From assembly GCF_001039355.2 (NCBI RefSeq), contig NW_019774402.1, forward strand, positions 1,196,971-1,260,970: DNA of 64,000 nucleotides, in the 5' to 3' direction. The notes beneath the pieces were generated by a model. It had not been told where the DNA came from. It did no database searches and saw only the letters and a list, made by a program, of their open reading frames with translations. The position numbers were made by a program, and so were the translations under genes. The stretch comes from Lingula anatina. Its lineage: Eukaryota > Brachiopoda > Lingulata > Lingulida > Lingulidae. Below are positions 25,901 through 39,000 of the stretch, piece by piece (position 1 is the first letter of the stretch; each line of letters starts with the position of its first letter).

Positions 25901-28900
25901 CATTTGAAAATTTAGTGAGCGTATTTTTTCAGTATGATGAGGTTGCATACTTAAGCATATAGATTCTTTGTGTTCAGATTGCAAATGGGCAATCAAATTC
26001 ATCTAGACTCCATTTTTTTCTGTTTGATTATAGGCCCTACGACTCTAAGAATCCATTCTTAGCCCCAGTGATAGTAAACAGGGAGCTACACAAGGGAGGA
26101 GACAGATCATGTATGCACATAGAACTTGATATCACAGGCTCAAGAATTAGGTAAGAATTTCATTGTTTCCCAAACCTTGTACACATAAGACTACATTGTA
26201 AATAAGTTGGAGGCATTTCATATGTCAACCTTGTTTGTTTTTCTGGTTAGTCCTTTTTTTCATTTTCAAGAAGGCAGTGCTAGCACTGTGTAAAAGCACT
26301 TATTTAACTACAGTAAGGATGATATGATTTTTATTGCTGCAGAAATTATAATTACTCCTTGTAACACTCTGTAATGAGTCTTCATTGTAACTGCTGTTAC
26401 GGTAGTCTTAAATGTTGCGATCAATATTTCAAGATATGAAGCTGGTGACCATGTAGCAGTATTTCCCACCAATGACCCTCAGCTGGTTGAGGCCCTGGGC
26501 ACAAGACTGGGGGTGGACCTGGACCAAGTCATGTCCCTAAACAATGTGGATGGTAAGAATTTGTATGCAGGATCCAATTACTTATATGGAATCTGTTTTA
26601 ATATCTACAATAAGGTTGAAACAGTTGAAATTGTATGCAAAATATAATGATCTGAAAAATATTGCTGGGTCTCCGCTACAAGATAGATTGTACTTGAGAA
26701 TGCATGTTACATGATAAAGATAATCATAACTTGAGGTGGGAGAATGGTGTTTCTGAATACTTCATTTATTTATTTTGATTTGCATTTACCTATCCTTGAC
26801 AAAAACTTCTTTTTTGAAACATTTCTACAGAGGAAGCAAGTAAGAAGCATCCGTTCCCCTGCCCAACAACTTACAGAACAGCTCTACTTCATTACCTGGA
26901 CATTGTTAGTCCTCCAAGAACACACATTCTCAAGGAGTTGTCAGATTATGCTGAGGACCCCAAGGACAAAGAATTCCTACAGAAATTGGCGTGTGCAAGT
27001 GAAGAGGGCAAGGTAATTATATGTAAAGAAAATACAGAAACCCTTGTTTTTAAATTAAATGAACAGGCATATATTTTTTAAGGATGCAGAATTCAAGGAA
27101 TGAAATGCCTAATATGAGTAATTCACATAAAAGTAATGAAGCATTTAGTTTTATATTACATATAGTTATACTATTTATTTTCATTAATTAATTAATTTAT
27201 TTATTTTTGAGGAGAGAGTTATTGAACAGTTGTTTTGCTACAGAAAATGTGTTTCCCCACCAGATAGCGCACAACTGCTATTGAATATACTGAATCTTTT
27301 AAAAACATTTTCAGAACTTATATATTGAATGGGTTGCTAAGGATCACAGGGACATTCTCACAGTTTTAACAGACCTCCCATCACTGAAACCACCCATAGA
27401 TTACCTGTGTGAACTATTACCAAGGTTACAAGCCAGATACTATTCCATATCATCATCTCCAAAGGTAAATTACTCTTTATCATCACATGTGAAACTTTTG
27501 TCCTCTGAAGTGACTGTGTACATGTTGAAATTTTCACATTATAAGGTTGGTGATAAGTATCATAATATAGGTTTGTCATTGACTGGCACCATAAAGCTAT
27601 TATATACCATAGGTGAAAAATGTTTGATTGCAGGGTTGGGAATTGAATTCTGCCAGGCTGTTTAAACAAAGACATTCTAGAAAATGAACTTGTGTGGAAT
27701 GTTTTAAATGATTAGAAAATATGTAGTTTAATGTATAGGTATAGATAGACTATGAAAAATGTTTCAGCTTTACCCATCCAGTATTCACATCACAGCAGTT
27801 TTGGTTGACTACCAGACAAGAACTGGGAGGCCAGTCAAGGGGGTGGCCACCAACTGGCTGGCATTAAAACACCCAACCAATGGCATTAAACCCACAGTTC
27901 CCATATTTGTCCGCAAGTCTCAATTCCGCCTGCCTTTCAAGGCCTCCACCCCTGTCATCATGATAGGCCCAGGAACAGGTCTGGCTCCATTCAGAGGCTT
28001 TATCCAGGAGAGGCACTTTTTGAAGAAGGAAGGTAATGTATAAAGCTACGTTTGTTTGCTTGCCAATTTTTGTTGAAATCGGTCATGTTGCTGCTCAATA
28101 AACATGAGAATTGCACCTCACTTCATTTTCTCTCTCTTTGCTCTGTGCCTATGACAAAGTGAGCCAAAGTGTTGAGTACATGGCAAGTATATCATTACTG
28201 TCATGATAATTTATCTTTGGCACAGTACTTCTCAGATCTTGCATCAGTAGAAATCTTTGTTTCAGTTAAAGTTGTAAAGATTAGCAATGATCTGGCACAA
28301 ATTGGTAACAAATTTTAGTTTAAAGATATAATTTCTAATACAGATGGAAGACAAAAAGGGTTCAATATGTGATATTAAAATAAGTTCAAAATAATCTATA
28401 GGCAAACTTATTGGGACTTAGCATATTTCACCAAACGCTAGCTTTTTACTTATGCTGTACTGACTTCATCCCTATTCAAAATCCTTATTTCATTACCCCA
28501 GTTCTTTTATTACATTTACTTCATTTTATCATTCTATTTTAGGCAAAGAAATTGGACCTACGGTGCTTTTCTTTGGCTGTCGTAAAAAGGCTGAGGATTA
28601 CTTGTACGAGGAGGAACTGCAGAGCTACTGCATGGATGGTTCATTGAGTCATCTTCATGTAGCTTTCTCCAGAGAACAGCAGCACAAGATTTACGTCCAA
28701 CACTTGATAAAACAACAGAAGGAAGAAATATGGGAACTTTTGGAGGCTGGAGGACACATTTATGTTTGTGGGTAGGTTGTCTTTTGATAGATTATTACAC
28801 TATTTTACTCTAAATATTAGTTTTTGTATTTTGATTTGCCTTCATTGTGTAACATACACCAGTGTACAATTTGTGGATATTTATTCAAAATATGATGCTT

Positions 28901-29210
28901 TTATTCTGATTATAAGGTTTTGGCAGAAAAAAAGTAAATTATTCCAACAGCTCTGTAATATCTCATGTACATTAATTGTTCATAGGCATTTTTAGATGCA
29001 TGTTAAGTCTGAAAAGGAGTGAAAAATAAGAAAGTCACTGAAGTAGTTCTGTTTCTACCTTTCAGTGATGCTAGAAACATGGCCAAAGATGTCCATAGTT
29101 GCATGACTGATATAGTGGAGGAGTTGGGGAAGATACCTCGTTCACAGGCCGAGGATTATGTGAAGAAACTCCACACAAAGGGGCGCTATTCTGCTGATGT
29201 TTGGAGTTAA
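22932..29210 (+). CDS. POR: NADPH-cytochrome P450 reductase
   Basis: ER-anchored diflavin enzyme that passes electrons from NADPH through FAD and FMN to cytochrome P450s and other haem enzymes. Fourteen exons: 22932-23110, 23844-23898, 24270-24398, 24525-24674, 25068-25192, 25423-25512, 25774-25872, 26034-26150, 26434-26552, 26831-27012, 27315-27464, 27768-28032, 28543-28771, 29066-29210. Phases agree, giving 677 residues, the family's usual size. Visible: a single N-terminal membrane anchor around residues 26-45 ([17 protein letters not shown]); FMN-binding [11 protein letters not shown] near 86-96 and [15 protein letters not shown]-binding ARYYSISSS near 455; NADPH-binding [13 protein letters not shown] and [12 protein letters not shown] near 628; and the terminal DVWS, with the penultimate Trp that stacks on FAD in the family. 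All key motifs are intact, so it should be active. Confidence 0.98.
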
Positions 29211-29515
29211 CACAGAGATGTGGAACAGAAATTGGTACAATTAGGATTTGAACTTGTGAACATCACACACTCTGATTTTTATTTTATGGTGTATGTATAT
29301 GAGATGAATTATAAACGCATCTATGTTCACAGAATTAGCTAGATTACCATGTTTCTGGTTTTGGACACCAAATTATCTTTGTAAGAAGAAAAATCTGACC
29401 CCAGAGTTTAAAATGATGTATCACTCAATTTCTTTTAATTTGTCTCCCTTAATGTGAACCTTGTAAAATAAATAGAATGTTTTTATTATGAAGCCTACCT
29501 CTCTAGTCAAATAAA
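29211..29515 (+). other. POR 3' UTR with two polyadenylation signals
   Basis: AATAAA occurs at 29467-29472 and again at 29510-29515, downstream of the POR stop codon and in AT-rich sequence. Either would give a 3' UTR of roughly 260-320 nt. Confidence 0.6.
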
Positions 29516-31909
29516 AAGTCCAAGCATGTAATTTATATAGATTCTGACTTTATTACCATATTATATCAAACATATTTCATAAATCATGATATTGCACAAA
29601 TTTCAATTGTCCTAGTTAACTCAAAGGTGTGACACAATTAAATTGTATTGAGTAACATGCATTGTGACACTGAACATTTCATTTGTTGATAACTTGGATG
29701 TTTGTGCATTGTGTATTCATGATGCTTTACACCTAATCAAATTGTGTTGGTTATTGGAATGCTGGTGAACCTAAAAAAGCTTGGTAGCTGTATTTTTATA
29801 TATTTATTGTTTCATTCAAATATTTCCATCTTGACACAAAGAGAAAAATTGGTCATGTTAAAGTAGATAAATGTTAGGATCTATTTGCTCATCCACTTTA
29901 GATAATGCAGAAATAAACTTTGTCATGTTATGAGATCAAAAATACATCAGGTTGAATTTGCTAATTGGGGCTGATGCTGTCACAGCAGAGTTCTTGTGGT
30001 AAAAATTGTTTTCTAATTCAAGCAGATCTCCCTCACCTTAGCTGCTATCAACAGTTTTAACATCTAATGAATCACAATTAAATTATGAGTACTACAATCT
30101 GTTGCTAAGGATTGGTTTTGAAAGGCTTATTTCTGATTTTAACAGTAAAGAGCAAAATAATGAGTTAGTTTGATGGAGCATGCAGACATGCTGAAAACTT
30201 TTCAGAATGGCCGGACATTTGGACCAGCAGTAATGAAAAATTTGCCAGACTGAATGGATTTTTGTCAGACTGAAAATCACTCTATTCGTTTGAGACACGT
30301 ACTACCAGTACAATTAGGGTAGCTTACTTTGTTTGTGAATGTGATAGGTTTGAAATGGAAGGGAAAAAATGTTTTGGGTTTTATATAATTTTATTAGTGA
30401 AGTATGTCGAATGATGACTGTAAATTCAAAATTGCGGCTCTTAAAACTTTTGTCGGTCCTTTGGACCGACCAAGTCCCATGTTTTACCGGTCCAGACAAA
30501 TTTTCCTGGTCATGACCGATCTGACCGACAGTTTCAGCATGTCTGAGCATGCAAATTAGGGACTTTGCTCTCATTAACAGAACATTTTAAAGCAAACACT
30601 GGTTACATGTTGTTGTCAACTGTGCCAATTTTCATGATATCCAATTTAGTTACAGAGGTACTCTGCACACTGATCACTATTTTACATAAATTTACAAAGC
30701 AGTTTAATTGGCAATTAACAGGAGCAGTTTAAAAGCAGAAGAACTTGGTGAAGAAAACGACATAAAAGGACATTTTTGCTTGAATAGTATATATTTTATG
30801 GTCCTTTATCTAGATAAGAATATGTATCATAGGATTTTTTTTTCTTTTATTGCAATATTAATGTACCCATCTACCTTATTTTTAAACATGATATAAGTGG
30901 AACTTTCCTGGAAACGAGTATAGGGAGGAGTTTTAAAACAAGCATGAAGTATGTTCACCATAAGCATAAATTTTATTTTATTACTTTATATTTAATGGAT
31001 ATGTGAAACTTGTAAATTTGCACATTTTATTTACCTTGCTTATAAAGGGAGAAGTGTTCAAAACATATATCAGGTAATCACTTTTATTATATACATTCAT
31101 TCATACTGGAAAACATTGACGTATCTTATCAGTTATTTAGATTTACTCTGTTGTATAAAAATTTTTGTAATAATTTTTAATTAAGACATTGCATTGTGAA
31201 ATATAATGGTTTGAGGTTACTGTAACAGCCGTTAAAAAGGCCATATTATAAATTAGGTCAATCGAAAATCAGAAATTCAAATGCATTTTCAACTGGGAAG
31301 TGGAACTTAAATGACATGATGACTTGAATTATGACATTCTCTTGTAAAGTAACCTTCAAAAATGGTGTGAGTATCAAAAGACCTTCAAAGTATGTTTAAA
31401 ATCCACGTTTTTATAAAACGGGATCATACATTTGTATAGAAAAAGAAAGCATTTTATTTTAATGTGATGTAGGAATAAATGAAATCCCTGAACAGTTACT
31501 AGTTCACATTTTTTCATGCCAACTTGACAATATTGATATACAGGATTGAAAGTGCTTGCTCTTCTTCACATCAATCAAGAATGACCAATTTCTATCGTCC
31601 CACGGAAGTGCTCTCATTTGGAATTGCCATGTTGACTAAATTTTTACACTCCATTTCACCGTTTTGTAATAACTTCTTTCTGAGGAAGAGAAAGTATTCA
31701 ATAGACAAGACTGTCAGCTTTCATCGTTATTATTTATTATATTGTAATAATCCTTTGTGTGGAGTATTTCAAAAACTAAAGAATTTAATGTGCAAGACCT
31801 TTCTATAAATAAAACAGCATGGTCGAAAATAAACACTACATATAGACTAGTAAAGGTGCTATTTGTGTTAAAACCACATCAAACAAGCAAACTTCATTAT
31901 CAATAACAG
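29516..31909. other. Gene-free interval between convergent POR and SETD1
   Basis: About 2.4 kb of AT-rich DNA with no ORF that resembles a protein and no splice-supported exon that I can find. It contains one inverted-repeat element (30178-30552). Nothing else is supported. Confidence 0.6.
30178..30552. mobile_element. Inverted-repeat element, about 375 bp
   Basis: The left end GCATGCAGACATGCTGAAAAC (30178 onward) and the right end GTTTCAGCATGTCTGAGCATGC (30531-30552) are reverse complements apart from a 2-base indel and one A. Inside the right half is a perfect hairpin, GTCGGTCC-TTT-GGACCGAC, at 30452-30470. The interior has no coding capacity. This fits a foldback or MITE-type non-autonomous DNA element; no clear target-site duplication is visible. 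Confidence 0.65.
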
Positions 31910-33075
31910 TTTATTGAGAATTGATACACTGTACAATTTCAAAAACATTACTGTATTACCTGTTTAATGTTTGTAAAAATACTATACATGACTATATCAT
32001 ACAGAAAGGGGGATAAAATGCAATTGCCAAAAAAAAAAAAAAAAAATTGGTGTAACTCCTAGTGAGAAAAATTCATTCATTAAAGTATCTCCATTTCCAC
32101 TGTGTTTCAGCCCAACATTGTACAAACAAATAGCAAGTTTGTGAAGCCATGATCCAGTGCTCCCTACAGTTAGATAAACTATGACATGGGCTTGTTAAAA
32201 TTTAATGACATTTTGAGCAACTTTACACAGCTTTACATTCATTTATATATAAGAAATGCCTACACCATTTCTGCTAAATTGCTACACTAGTGTTTTCACT
32301 CTGTATACACATATCTACAGTTTAAAAAGGTAATCCCTTGATATTACTCATGGTTAACCAACCATGCTGCCAAGAAGGATCCATTTTGGTGTTTCCTAGT
32401 TATAGCCTGTTATAAACTGCCTGTCACAGTGTTTGATCCTAGCTTTTTTAATGTGGCAGCAATTTTGAATTCAAACTGCAACATGTGGGCTGCAGTGCAA
32501 CCTTCTCAATAATGGCCATAATTCATAACCAAACAATGTAAATATAGTACCATTTCTGAAATAATGTAATTTACAACTAAATGGTCTGTACAATAAAAAA
32601 AGTAACTTAAATGCCAGACCAACAAACTTGTCTTTCAAATTTGTTTTTCAATCTTATTTTAGAAGATAATAATTCTGTATAATTGAATCATATACACAAG
32701 TATAAAACATAAAATGACTATCTGGGCACACATAAGATTGAAGATACATTTTGAACAGGATATTCAGAGCTTGGGCACAGAGCAAATCTTAACAATGTTC
32801 ACCATTTTACTTCTTCATGTTGTTGGAAGTTATTCACTTTCCTTAACAAATGCAGAAATAGCAACACACTGAAATTAACACTATATTTTTATAAACTGAC
32901 TTGCATAATTCTCATACTAATACTACATTGATTTTGTGATTTCAAATAGCAGTACACATAATGATATTTATGAGAAGACCGATGAGCTGCCTCTATCTGT
33001 ATTTTTACAATCACTATCACTTTAAGATAGTCCCTGGAGTGATCATTATGATAATATCTCCTTTATTATGGAGCT
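31910..33075 (-). other. SETD1 3' UTR
   Basis: Downstream of the SETD1 stop on the minus strand the sequence is AT-rich and non-coding. TTTATT at 31910-31915 is AATAAA on the minus strand, giving a 3' UTR of about 1.15 kb. This explains the lack of ORFs here. Confidence 0.5.
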
Positions 33076-36000
33076 CTAGTTTAAGCTGCCCCTGCAGTTT
33101 GGTGCACCACAGAAACATGGGATCTTCTGGTCTTCCAGTGGAAACTTGTAATCATAGGTGATCTCTTCATTCATGTCAATGTCTCTCTTGGAATAGATAA
33201 CAATCTTCTTGCTTGTATCCACTGTGATAATTTTAGCATAGCAATTGGGCTGAAATGAAAACATATTCCTCAGTAAATCAGTTTGCAGTTTTTATGGTTT
33301 GGATTTTAAGTTGGGAAAGAGAACCGACAGATATTAAGTAAAAGTAAACTGGTAAACAATGGTCCAAGTGTTAACCTATTAGCAATTTAATTGACAAAAT
33401 TAGATTTTGTAATCAACACAAGTTTATTTCAAGAAAAATACATAATAAGCAGCTGTACTTACATTACAACTGTGATTAATAAATCTGGCCAGATTGCCAG
33501 TTTTGGTTGCATCTATAATGGTCTCATGATCAACTCGAAATAGGTATGAGCTTCCTATACCCATTTCTTCATATTTCTTCTCTCGTAAATCAGCAACTGA
33601 TTGCCGGATGGCATGACCCACATATTCTATGACCATCTCATCAGCTGCAATAGGCTCCAGGGCAAACAGACCCCAGTCATGAATTGTGCTCTTGGAAAAT
33701 CTCAAGTTCTTGATACGGAACTGCAATAAAGGGGGAATACTTTGATTCTATTGCAATAATGGTTGTTTAGATTATAATTAAAAATTACATGTTTTTTTAA
33801 TTCAATATAATATTAAATATTTTTATATTTATCCTAAATGATTGACAAAGGTGCAGTAGTGTACAGAAAATGAACAAAACTAATATAACTATTCAATAAA
33901 AGTTCAATATCAATCGAAGAAACACAAACAAGAAATTTACAGATTTTAAGGTGGTATATCTTTTAACACTGACTGACAAGAGGTTTACCTTCAATTGGTT
34001 AAATTTCAGTAAATCCCCTATCTCCAGATCTCCCATTGTGGTTAGTAGTCTCCTGTTCTCTGACCTGGCCTCCCTAGACAGCTGAACTTGCTTCTTCACT
34101 TTATCAAGGGTCAAAGACCCACCATCCTGTAGTATACCATAAATACAATTTCTCATGATATAAAATTATGTAATTTTAATCAATTCAACATTATCTAATG
34201 CTATAGAATAACTAACACCATTTTTTTACAAGAGGGACCTTTCAATAAAAACGTCTGCTACCGGCCAAATTTCGAACACCATGTTTGTGTTTGTCCTTTA
34301 TTTATACTTGCGCTTGGGTCAATGAGGAGACATAAATACAATTTCTCAATACTGCCAATTGTAGCATTTCAAATTTAAAAAATCTAATTAGTACACACTG
34401 AAGGAGCTTATTAATTATCAACAGTGTCTGATATTGTCAATAGCTTGCTCAAACAAAGATTAAAAACTCTTGCCAGCAATATACAAAGGTCAATGTAGAT
34501 ATAGCCATGCCTCCCTTTATATAAAATAAAAGAACTTACAGGAGCAGCTGGTTGACTGGAAGCACCACGAGCAGCACGTAGGAATGCTTTCTTTTCTTTC
34601 ATTGTCATCTTATAGTAACCTTCTGTTCTTGCAGAGCCTGAAGTGAAATGATAACACTGGTAAAACTGTCATTACCATAGTTTAGTACAGATAATGAAGC
34701 GCACACTCTCAAACACTAAATGCACCTTTCCAAAAGTGCAAGAACTGCAGGGTGGCAGATATCATGAAGCAAACTGGTGAACATAAAAAGTAGCTGAAAC
34801 CATGCACCCTCCTCCACACATCTATATAAAAACATACAAACTTGTTGCATTTTTGCGTTAAATGTTGTTTTTTTTTCAAAGGATGATATGAACTTTCAGA
34901 GCAATCAATTGTTTGACACACAACAAAAATTCTGTTTAAATATATGTTTATATACATGTTCTGTACCTGTCTCGTGTATCTTTGGCATGTCATCATCTGT
35001 TTTCCTCTTCTTCTTAGGCACCACAGGGTCTGGGATGTTGGTCAAAGGGTGTTCAACCCAATGAGTGTAGTTCAACCAGAAGGCAATCTGTGGGTTGTCA
35101 ATCCCAAGCATTTCTTCATAACTCCTTTTTAAATAATTAACATCTTCTGCATCAATACCTTTCCTGAATATGTCATACATAAGCATTCTTTCATCCATCT
35201 GGGCTCGTGGCTTGAACTTTGGTTTTGGTTTTGGGGGACTTGGCGGAGGCAAAAGATTGGCAAGTTCTCGATTCCTGCGAGATTTCACTATATCTGTTAT
35301 ATCCCTAAGTTTCTGAGCTCCTTTCTTTTCTGGCGCAGACTCCTTCAACATTTCGCCTATAACAGACTTATTTTCTGTCACTGTCAGCTGTTCATTTTCT
35401 TTCGTTTTATCTTTATTTCTTACTTTTTTAACTTTTGGTTTAGTCTTTGGATGGAGACAGTAGTTGTGCTCTATAAACATACTCAACGGGATAGTTGGTT
35501 CCCCATCACTCTCTTCAGAGGAGGAGGAGGGCTTAGATTCCTCTGGTACCTCAGACTCTGTAGGTTTTGCAAAATAATCATGTTCTGAGATAATCTGCTG
35601 CTGTGTCTCATGTTCCTTTTGTTTCTGAGACTCCCTTTCTTTGACTGCCATCTCAACTAAAATGTCAAAGGCACCCATGTGGTCCTCCTCTTCCCCAGCC
35701 TCTTTCTCTTTCTTCCCCTCTTCATCCTTACTGACATCCTCTGCTTTATCTTCAGAACTTTTTTCTTGGGATTTTTGGTCTACTGTCTTAGTGTGTGATG
35801 GCAGTTTTATTTCTGTGCTTTCTTCTCCATCTTCCTCTTTTTCATTTGCTTTGAATTCCCTACAAAAGCATCCAGTCATATTACACTTCATTTGAATAAA
35901 TTAGTCAAATATGTTATACCTTTGACTTAATACCTAGATGAGCAAGACAGGTGAAACTTTTGTTATAATTTACCTTCAACCTCACAGTTGGATACTTGAA

Positions 36001-39000
36001 ACCTTTATTTTTTCAATCTGATGATCCATCTTTTTACTTACTCTTCTTTTCCTACCAAGTCTTTCTCTTCTTCTATATCTTCTTTATCTTGTCTGAAATT
36101 ATCAAAGAAAGCAGGTACAGCTTTAAAACTTATTTGATGCAAGTCCAGGACCCTAAGATAATTTACTTCTACATTCAAATGGATGAAAAGTACAAATAAT
36201 CCAAGGTCACATGTATGGATTACAATGTGGATAAGGCATTATATTGTAATACTTTGAGTTTCCACTTTCAGTAAACATGAATGGTTGGCAAATCAGTTTG
36301 TTTTCAGTACTTTAATTTATCTTACTTTTCTTTTCCTTCATCCACAGACTTAGCCTCCTCTTTGTCTCCCTCTTCCTCTACATCCACAACTGCTGATTCT
36401 TCATCTTCTTCCTCCTCCTCTGCCTCATCATCTGACTCTGCGCCCTCACTCTCCTCACTTTCCTCCTCCTCCTCATCTTCCTCCTCTTCTTCATCACTGC
36501 TGCTGCTAGCATCCTCTTCATCTACAAAGCAAGAAGTGAAGTTGAAATAAATGCAGCATTTACTGTTACTAATCTTTTGATAAATGTCAATAAAATCATC
36601 AAAAATTAACACTACTGAAGTTGAAACTTCTATAAAACATTAAAGTGATAATAACTCTTCGTTTCAGCCCAAAAATGAATTTTCCTGGAGTAAACAACAA
36701 TTTTCCCATACTTACCAATGGTTAATGAATCCATTTTTACATTCAAAGTTAGTCCCTGTTTTTTTTTCTAAAAAGTTTGGTTTTTTTTTTAAATCTCTTA
36801 TAAGATTTTAGCAGAGTATAGCCATCAATGGAGGTCACGTGGTCTAAAGACAAGCTCAGATATCAGAATAATAGCTATAACTGCCGTTTTTGTGGTTAAA
36901 CAGAATGTATTATATTTCTATGAGTTATTCACAATGTTTTTATTGTGAAATATAGATCTCATACGAAGAGTTATTATCCCTTTAAATTACCTTCCGATTC
37001 AGCTTTTGACTCAGCATCAGATTTATCTCCTTCACTCTCACTATCATCTGCTGGCCTTTTGATCCTACTTTTGGCTTTAGATGAGTCTGACTGGGTAGAA
37101 TCAGCATCTATTGGAAAATTATATTACATATTATGTTACAGACATTCAAATATTGCTTTGACATCAATTTTAATAATTTTGAATTGGGAAGTTTCACATT
37201 TATATTGCATTCATTCCAAAAGAATGTACTTTTTGGTTAAGAAAAACACTGCATTTCAAAGATTAAATGTTCTTGTTGCAACGTAAATTTCAACTTATAT
37301 AAATAGATATCATCAGTTCTTTCCCGCCTTCCTTGTTTGGTCTTCTTCAAGGAGTGTCTAAGCCCCTACCCGAATCATAGTCTGCTTTCCTGCTGTCCTG
37401 TGTCTCATCATCTTCAGCTTCAACTGACGGTGGCCTAAACTTCCGCTGGAAACAACAGAGGATGATAAGGTTTTAACTTTTTAACTTTTAACCTATTTTT
37501 TACTGCAGGAGGAGCTAGAAGACCTCTGGTAGAGATTTACCTTTATTGATTTTTAACAATATTTTCCACTTGACTGTGAGGTCTGTACATTCACTTACCC
37601 TAAATGAGGGCATCTTTGGAATTCCAGCTCTTAGTCCCAATAGCCCACCCATTCCAAATCCCCCAGGTCCACCACTAAAGCTAGCACCAAAGCTGCCTTC
37701 CTGCCAGCGATTTGAGGAATCAAAAAGAGAGGACAGTGCTGCCTCTTGCTTCCCTCCAGATGAAGCAGTTGTCTGCTGTGTGGATGTGCTTGGTTTCTCG
37801 GTACCTGGGATGGGTTTCTGTACTTGAAGACTGGACTTCTGAAATATAAAAAAAATTATATTGTCACAAATATTGCCACAAAAGATATCCATCCTACCAA
37901 GGAATAATTACGAAATGTTTAAAGAAGAGTAAATCTTAAATCTCAGCAGGCGTCCATAAAATATGCCAGATGTAATGATAAGTTTGCATACCTTTAACTC
38001 CGATTCTTCTCTGTCCCACCAACATTCAAAATGTTTAAATGCAGAATTTTCCACCATTTTCCTTCCCAGATCCTTTTTCATGATCTGTTTCAGTTCAGTA
38101 ATGATTTTTTCTAATCCCTCATGAAATATTTCATCTCTTGGATCTGTTATTTCCCCCTCTAGGGGACCTTCCATACAGTTCATGTTGCCAATGTTTTCCC
38201 CCATGTTAAAATTGGACGGAATCTGGTTTAGATGTTGGTTATACCCAGTAGGGCTTAGCATGCCACTTTGTGCATTATTCATGTTAAAGTTACCATTCAT
38301 CATGACATTCATGTCTGAAGCAAAACCAGGTCCCATGCCAGGATTCCAGTTTCCCATCATAGGGGGTATCATGGGATTGCCCAAGTTGGGTGGTTGGAAG
38401 TTCATCATGGAGTTTGGCATCATGGGGTTGAAGGCAGACATAGGTCCTGGAGGGGGGACCGTAAGGTTGATGCCCATATTGCTCATATTTGGAGGCGGGA
38501 CTGACAGATCTGGGACAACAATTGGATTGACTTCTATCTTTTCCTCTCCACTGCTAATTGAAGACACACTCATCCTGTCTTCATTGTCACTGCTGTCCAA
38601 ATCCATATCTTCCCCTTTACTGTCCTGTGTCTCCAGCACAGACGGACCTGGAGGAATTGTGGGTGGAAGCTCTGGGGCCTTAGAAATTGTCTGTTCTGAT
38701 TCTTTCCTCTTACGATGTTCATATGAATCAATATGTTTAGTCCTGTCCTCTCTATTACTACTCTGAGAAGAGTCTGAATATGCTGCCCTGTCACTGCGGG
38801 AAGGCACAGGAAGAGGGGGAGGAGTATGTGAACGAGGGGCCTCATCTGGGGGAGGAGGATGTTCCCCTCCTGATGAGTCATCTGGGCTACCAAAGGAAGC
38901 TCCCAAGTCTTTTGACTGTTTTAGCAGCATTTCAATTCTGGATTCCAGACTTAATGATTTGGGTTTCTCTGGTTCTGGAGATTTCTTCCTATGCCTGCTA

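Noticed and set aside
26744..27016. 90-codon plus ORF at a POR exon
   Set aside because: Overlaps POR exon 26831-27012 in a different frame; the POR frame matches the family and is in phase with both neighbours.
38182..38766. 194-codon plus-strand ORF opposite SETD1
   Set aside because: Mirror of the Met/Pro/Gly-rich SETD1 exon 37992-39637; hydrophobic by reverse-codon bias only.
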